This document shows, piece by piece, positions 60,368 through 64,000 of a stretch of 64,000 nucleotides of DNA. Location: positions 4,849-68,848 of the forward strand of contig JAZNYG010000009.1 in the NCBI GenBank assembly GCA_045594245.1. Direction: 5' to 3'. The notes beneath the pieces are model-generated. The model had not been told where the DNA came from, did no database searches, and saw only the letters and a program-made list of their open reading frames with translations. The stretch's first letter is position 1. Every line of letters begins with the position of its first letter. Both the position numbers and the translations under genes were made by a program. Source of the DNA: UBA1189 sp045594245 (GTDB taxonomy: Bacteria > Bacteroidota > Bacteroidia > Bacteroidales > Bacteroidaceae).

Positions 60368-60949
60368 TCAGGATTTCCCTTTGTCGGCATTCGGAAGCTG
60401 TAGGTGTTTCATGGGTGCACCAAGGAAAGTTCGAGTGTCGGTATAGGTGAAGCCTAGTGATGTGTAGAGGTGTTCTGCGTGTGGGTTATTGTAGTCTACG
60501 AGTAAGCCTATATGTTTATGCCCTTGGGCGAAAGCCTGACTACAGAACGCTTTGATGAGCAAGCTTGCTATGCCACGACCACGGAACTGAGACAATACAG
60601 CCAAGGTATCTAGGTAGTACTCTCCAGTTTCTGTTTCATCGGGCATTATGGGCGCGTCTCCAGTATGTTTCTTGATGATGCTGAGGGTGTTGCTGCGTAG
60701 TTCTTCGAGTTGTGCCCCGTCATAGCCGATAATGGCTCCGGCTGCTATACCGTCAACTTCGGCTATAAGAGCATTCTGCCAACTGTACTGTGTTCGTTCG
60801 GCGTGGGCTATCTCTGTTAGTATGGTCGCATGATCATTGCCGCAATACAGTACAGCTGCATCTTCGCCGCCGATAGCCATCGTTACCGCATTGGCTAATA
60901 GCTGTGCATCCTCTGTACAACCTTTTCTGATAATAATGTCGGATTTCAT
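60368..60949 (-). CDS. GNAT family N-acetyltransferase
   Basis: The 193-residue protein has the GNAT fold: an N-terminal helix region, YLDTLAVLSQFRGRGIASLLI (acetyl-CoA binding RGxGIxxxL) near residue 117 and NPHAEHLYTSLGFTYTDTRTF at the end. The substrate is unknown. It is cytosolic and of normal length. A -7-like TACCTTTG (61037-61030, minus) lies about 80 bases upstream, but the -33 box is unclear. Confidence 0.9.
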   Translation of the reverse strand: MKSDIIIRKGCTEDAQLLANAVTMAIGGEDAAVLYCGNDHATILTEIAHAERTQYSWQNALIAEVDGIAAGAIIGYDGAQLEELRSNTLSIIKKHTGDAPIMPDETETGEYYLDTLAVLSQFRGRGIASLLIKAFCSQAFAQGHKHIGLLVDYNNPHAEHLYTSLGFTYTDTRTFLGAPMKHLQLPNADKGKS

Positions 60950-61152
60950 ATGTCTTAAAATATCTCTTATTGTAGTGTTGTAATGTGTTTTAGTGTGCTT
61001 GGCCTCATTCTGATTCCCTAAGTCGGAGACAAAGGTACGTAAAAATCTTCATATCTAAGATTTGTTTGTAGAGTTTAGGAGCTTTTATGGATGTATGTTT
61101 TTTCTTGTGATAAATATTTAAGTAAACATAATAATTCTTGCTCGTTTGTTCG

Positions 61153-61160
61153 TATCTTTG
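61153..61160 (+). promoter_or_regulatory. -7 box directly before the YhcC-type gene
   Basis: TATCTTTG ends 4 bases before the ATG at 61165, so transcription would start at or near the A of the start codon. The -33 box is not clear. Confidence 0.5.
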
Positions 61161-61164
61161 CGGT

Positions 61165-62088
61165 ATGAATGTGCCACATCGTCCATACTATGATTTCAGT
61201 ACCTTTCTCCGAAAGTTCTTTAATGGTAAGGTGCAGAAGATTTCTATACATGCAGGTTTTACTTGCCCTAATCGTGATGGAACTAAAGGGTTTGGAGGAT
61301 GTACCTATTGTAACAACCAGACATTCAATCCTGATTATTGTAACCCAGAACTGAGTGTGACGCGACAGCTTGAGGATGGTATCCGTTTCTTCTCCCGTAA
61401 ATACCCGGATATGCGCTATCTGGCATATTTTCAGGCCTATACTAATACGTATGGAGAACTGGAATGTCTCAAGGGAATGTATGAGGAGGCTTTAGCGGTA
61501 GATGGTGTGGTGGGCCTTGTTATTGGAACAAGACCTGATTGTATGCCCGATGCATTGCTTGATTATCTAGCAGAGTTGAGTCACCGTACTTTCCTTATGG
61601 TAGAGTATGGCATTGAGAGTGCAAATGATGATACACTGCGTCGTATCAATCGTGGACACGATTTTGCTACGGCTGCCGATGCTATATATCGCACACATGA
61701 ATGTGGTATACTTACTGGTGCCCATATTATTTTAGGACTTCCAGGTGAGCTGCGCGATGAACTGATGCGTCAAGCTTCGCTGCTCGCATCGCTTCCACTT
61801 GATATGCTCAAGTTGCATCAGCTGCAATTAATAAAGGGTACACATATGGCCCGTGAGTATGCTGAGCATCCCGAATGGTTTCATCTATATGAGATAGATG
61901 AGTATATCGAATTGGTTATAGATTATATAGAGCGTATTCCGCAGCATGTGGTGCTTGAACGTTTCATATCACAGTCGCCTCGTTCGCTGCTGATAGCCCC
62001 CGATTGGGGGGTGAAGAATTACCAGTTTGTAGAAAGACTGCGTCATCGAATGGCTGAAAGAGGCACTTGGCAAGGAAGGTGCCAATAA
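61165..62088 (+). CDS. YhcC-type (TIGR01212) radical SAM protein
   Basis: The 307-residue protein starts at MNVPHRPYYDFSTFLRKFF; conserved sequence begins at about residue 8, so a later start is unlikely. It matches the YhcC family: VQKISIHAGFTCPNRDGTKGFGGCTYCNNQTF holds the Cys ligands of the [4Fe-4S] cluster, and YFQAYTNTYGELECLKGMYEEAL, GTRPDCMPDALLDYLAEL, VEYGIESANDDTLRRINRGH, and HIILGLPGELRDE follow. Its reaction is unknown. The transcript may be leaderless (see the -7 box at 61153). Confidence 0.9.
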   Translation: MNVPHRPYYDFSTFLRKFFNGKVQKISIHAGFTCPNRDGTKGFGGCTYCNNQTFNPDYCNPELSVTRQLEDGIRFFSRKYPDMRYLAYFQAYTNTYGELECLKGMYEEALAVDGVVGLVIGTRPDCMPDALLDYLAELSHRTFLMVEYGIESANDDTLRRINRGHDFATAADAIYRTHECGILTGAHIILGLPGELRDELMRQASLLASLPLDMLKLHQLQLIKGTHMAREYAEHPEWFHLYEIDEYIELVIDYIERIPQHVVLERFISQSPRSLLIAPDWGVKNYQFVERLRHRMAERGTWQGRCQ

Positions 62089-62175
62089 GGTCTGTGCTGA
62101 TTGCTGCTAATTAGACCACATTTTGATTTGAAATGGAAAACTGAAGTGATGATATACAAATAAACTCGTGTAGTC

Positions 62176-62206
62176 TTCGCATAATCGAAATTTTGCATTA
62201 ATTTTG
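62176..62206 (+). promoter_or_regulatory. promoter of aspS
   Basis: TTCG (62176-62179), 19 bases and TAATTTTG (62199-62206) lie 30 bases before the start codon. Confidence 0.55.
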
Positions 62207-62236
62207 CAGATATTTATATATTATTTAGAATTAGGT

Positions 62237-63994
62237 ATGTACAGAACGAATACTTGTGGAGAGCTGCGCATCTCCAATGTAGGACAGAAGGTGACGTTGG
62301 CCGGATGGGTACAGCGCATCCGTAAGATGGGTGGTATGACATTCGTGGATCTCCGCGATCGCTACGGACTCACCCAGTTGGTGTTTGACGAGAACCACGA
62401 TGCCTCGCTCACCGAGCAAGCCAACAAGCTCGGTCGCGAATATGTGATTCAGGTGACAGGTACTGTTAATGAGCGCTCAAGCAAGAACAATAAGATTGAG
62501 ACTGGCGATATAGAGATTATCGTAGAGGCAATGACAGTGCTCAACGCTTCGCAGACTCCTCCCTTTACTATTGAGGACAATACCGACGGTGGCGACGATA
62601 TCCGCATGAAGTACCGCTACCTCGACCTGCGTCGTGGTGCCGTGCGCCGCAACCTGGAGCTGCGCCACAAGATGGCTTTCGAGGTACGCCGCTACCTCGA
62701 TGAGCGTGGTTTCCTTGAGGTGGAGACACCCGTGCTCATTGGCTCTACTCCCGAGGGTGCCCGCGACTTTGTGGTGCCTTCACGCATGAACCCTGGACAG
62801 TTCTACGCTCTGCCCCAGAGTCCGCAGCTCTTCAAGCAGATTCTGATGGTTTCGGGCTTCGACCGCTACTTCCAGATTGTGAAGTGCTTCCGCGATGAGG
62901 ACCTCCGTGCCGACCGCCAGCCCGAGTTTACCCAAATCGACTGCGAGATGTCGTTCGTGGAGCAGGAAGATGTAATCTCACTCTTCGAGGACATGTCAAA
63001 GCACCTCTTCAAGTCAATCCTCGGAATCGATATGCCCGAGGCATTCCCCCGCATGACCTGGCACGATGCCATGAAGTACTATGGTAGCGACAAGCCTGAC
63101 CTCCGCTTCGACATGCGCTTCGTGGAACTCATGGATGTATTGCAGGGACATGGCTTCAGCGTATTCGATAGCGCAGCCTACATCGGCGGTATCTGTGCCA
63201 AGGGTGCAGCCACCTATACCCGCAAGCAGCTCGATGCACTCACCGAGTATGTGAAGCGTCCGCAGATTGGTGCCAAGGGTATGGTATATGCCCGTGTGGA
63301 GGCCGATGGCAATGTGAAGTCAAGCGTGGACAAGTTCTATACACAAGAAGTGTTGCAGCAGATGAAGGCTGCCATGAACGCTGAGCCGGGCGACCTCATC
63401 CTCATCCTCTCTGGCGATGATGTGATGAAGACCCGCAAGCAGCTCTGCGAACTCCGTCTCGAGGTGGCCGAGCAGCTTGGCTTGCGCGACAAGAACAAGT
63501 TTGCCTGCCTCTGGGTGGTTGACTTCCCCATGTTTGAGTGGAGCGAAGAGGAAGGCCGCCTGATGGCCATGCACCACCCCTTCACGCATCCGAAGGAAGA
63601 GGACATCCCCTTGCTGGATACCGACCCGGCAGCCGTACGTGCCGATGCCTACGACATGGTGGTGAACGGTGTGGAAGTGGGTGGTGGCTCTATCCGTATC
63701 CACGACTCACAATTGCAAGCCAAGATGTTCGAAATCCTCGGCTTCACCCCCGAAAAGGCACAAGAGCAGTTCGGCTTCCTGATGAATGCCTTCAAGTACG
63801 GTGCACCCCCTCACGGAGGTCTTGCATACGGTCTCGACCGTTGGGTATCGCTCTTCGCCGGCCTCGACAGTATCCGTGATTGCATCGCCTTCCCCAAGAA
63901 CAATAGCGGACGCGACGTGATGCTGGATGCCCCTGCCCCACTCGAACAGAAGCAACTCGACGAGCTGAATTTGGCTATTGATATAAAGGAGTAA
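62237..63994 (+). CDS. aspS: aspartyl-tRNA synthetase, bacterial type
   Basis: The 585-residue class II synthetase starts at MYRTNTCGELRISNVGQKV. It has an anticodon-binding OB fold (~1-105), motif 1 (FEVRRYLDERGFLEVETPVL), motif 2 (FDRYFQIVKCFRDEDLRADRQPEFTQIDCEMSF) and the bacterial GAD insertion (~280-420). The motif 3 end is GAPPHGGLAYGLDRWVSLFAG. Full length of the bacterial type. It charges tRNA-Asp; whether it is discriminating cannot be told here. The gene ends 6 bases before the window edge. Confidence 0.97.
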   Translation: MYRTNTCGELRISNVGQKVTLAGWVQRIRKMGGMTFVDLRDRYGLTQLVFDENHDASLTEQANKLGREYVIQVTGTVNERSSKNNKIETGDIEIIVEAMTVLNASQTPPFTIEDNTDGGDDIRMKYRYLDLRRGAVRRNLELRHKMAFEVRRYLDERGFLEVETPVLIGSTPEGARDFVVPSRMNPGQFYALPQSPQLFKQILMVSGFDRYFQIVKCFRDEDLRADRQPEFTQIDCEMSFVEQEDVISLFEDMSKHLFKSILGIDMPEAFPRMTWHDAMKYYGSDKPDLRFDMRFVELMDVLQGHGFSVFDSAAYIGGICAKGAATYTRKQLDALTEYVKRPQIGAKGMVYARVEADGNVKSSVDKFYTQEVLQQMKAAMNAEPGDLILILSGDDVMKTRKQLCELRLEVAEQLGLRDKNKFACLWVVDFPMFEWSEEEGRLMAMHHPFTHPKEEDIPLLDTDPAAVRADAYDMVVNGVEVGGGSIRIHDSQLQAKMFEILGFTPEKAQEQFGFLMNAFKYGAPPHGGLAYGLDRWVSLFAGLDSIRDCIAFPKNNSGRDVMLDAPAPLEQKQLDELNLAIDIKE

Positions 63995-64000
63995 AGACTA

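Overview
The window is chromosomal DNA of a Bacteroidales bacterium, probably Bacteroidaceae or Prevotellaceae; the genus cannot be fixed from the sequence. The basis is a set of Bacteroidetes-type promoters (a -33 TTTG/TTG box, a 19-20 base spacer, and a -7 TAnnTTTG box), weak or absent Shine-Dalgarno sites, many lipoproteins with a lipobox Cys, six-bladed beta-propeller lipoproteins, a DUF5112/DUF5113-type double sensor kinase, an S46 dipeptidyl peptidase, a C10 protease, an HU-HIG type DNA-binding protein and many secreted glycoside hydrolases.

Layout. 1-5425: three six-bladed beta-propeller lipoproteins around a membrane-bound TPR/helix-turn-helix regulator. 5467-10940: hemW, a GH78 rhamnosidase, remnants of an AlbA_2-type gene and a retropepsin-like protease. 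11107-12557: an HU-family gene bracketed by ~77 bp inverted repeats, with a 22-bp tandem repeat in its leader. 12677-18522: a small unknown gene, then an AT-rich defence cassette (Sau3AI/MutH-type restriction enzyme, cytosine-5 methyltransferase, and an unrecognised 666-residue protein with a HEPN-like RNHYAH motif). 19105-25502: PH-domain protein, C10 protease, GH28, DUF554 and GH20; GH28 and GH20 share a promoter-proximal motif. 25545-25948: a four-tRNA cluster (Gly-Leu-Leu-Gly). 26152-36369: pheA, a GH27-GH2-DPP7 operon, lysO and an FKBP isomerase. 36476-39247: tRNA-Gly(CCC), a truncated tyrosine recombinase, a palindromic MITE-like element, two small unknown genes and a BspA-type fragment, i.e. 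an eroded insertion site. 39265-45562: dinB, a DUF362 ferredoxin protein, a MalY-type enzyme, a choloylglycine-hydrolase-family enzyme and trpB2 with a Trp-codon leader peptide. 45605-63994: M3 peptidase, ligA, the double sensor, GH31, lepA, an antiporter, a SIMPL protein, a GNAT, a YhcC-type radical SAM protein and aspS.

Functionally the window mixes housekeeping genes (ligA, lepA, aspS, dinB, hemW, pheA) with exported degradation of plant or host glycans and peptides (GH78, GH28, GH20, GH27, GH2, GH31, DPP7, M3, C10). No SusC/SusD pair is present, so these are scattered hydrolases rather than a complete polysaccharide utilisation locus. There is no rRNA, CRISPR array or intact transposase.

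The best-supported unusual feature is a complete transcription attenuator in front of trpB2: promoter, a 15-codon leader peptide with three consecutive Trp codons, competing stems and a terminator. The most likely sources of undescribed biology are the third gene of the restriction cassette and the inverted-repeat-bounded HU locus.
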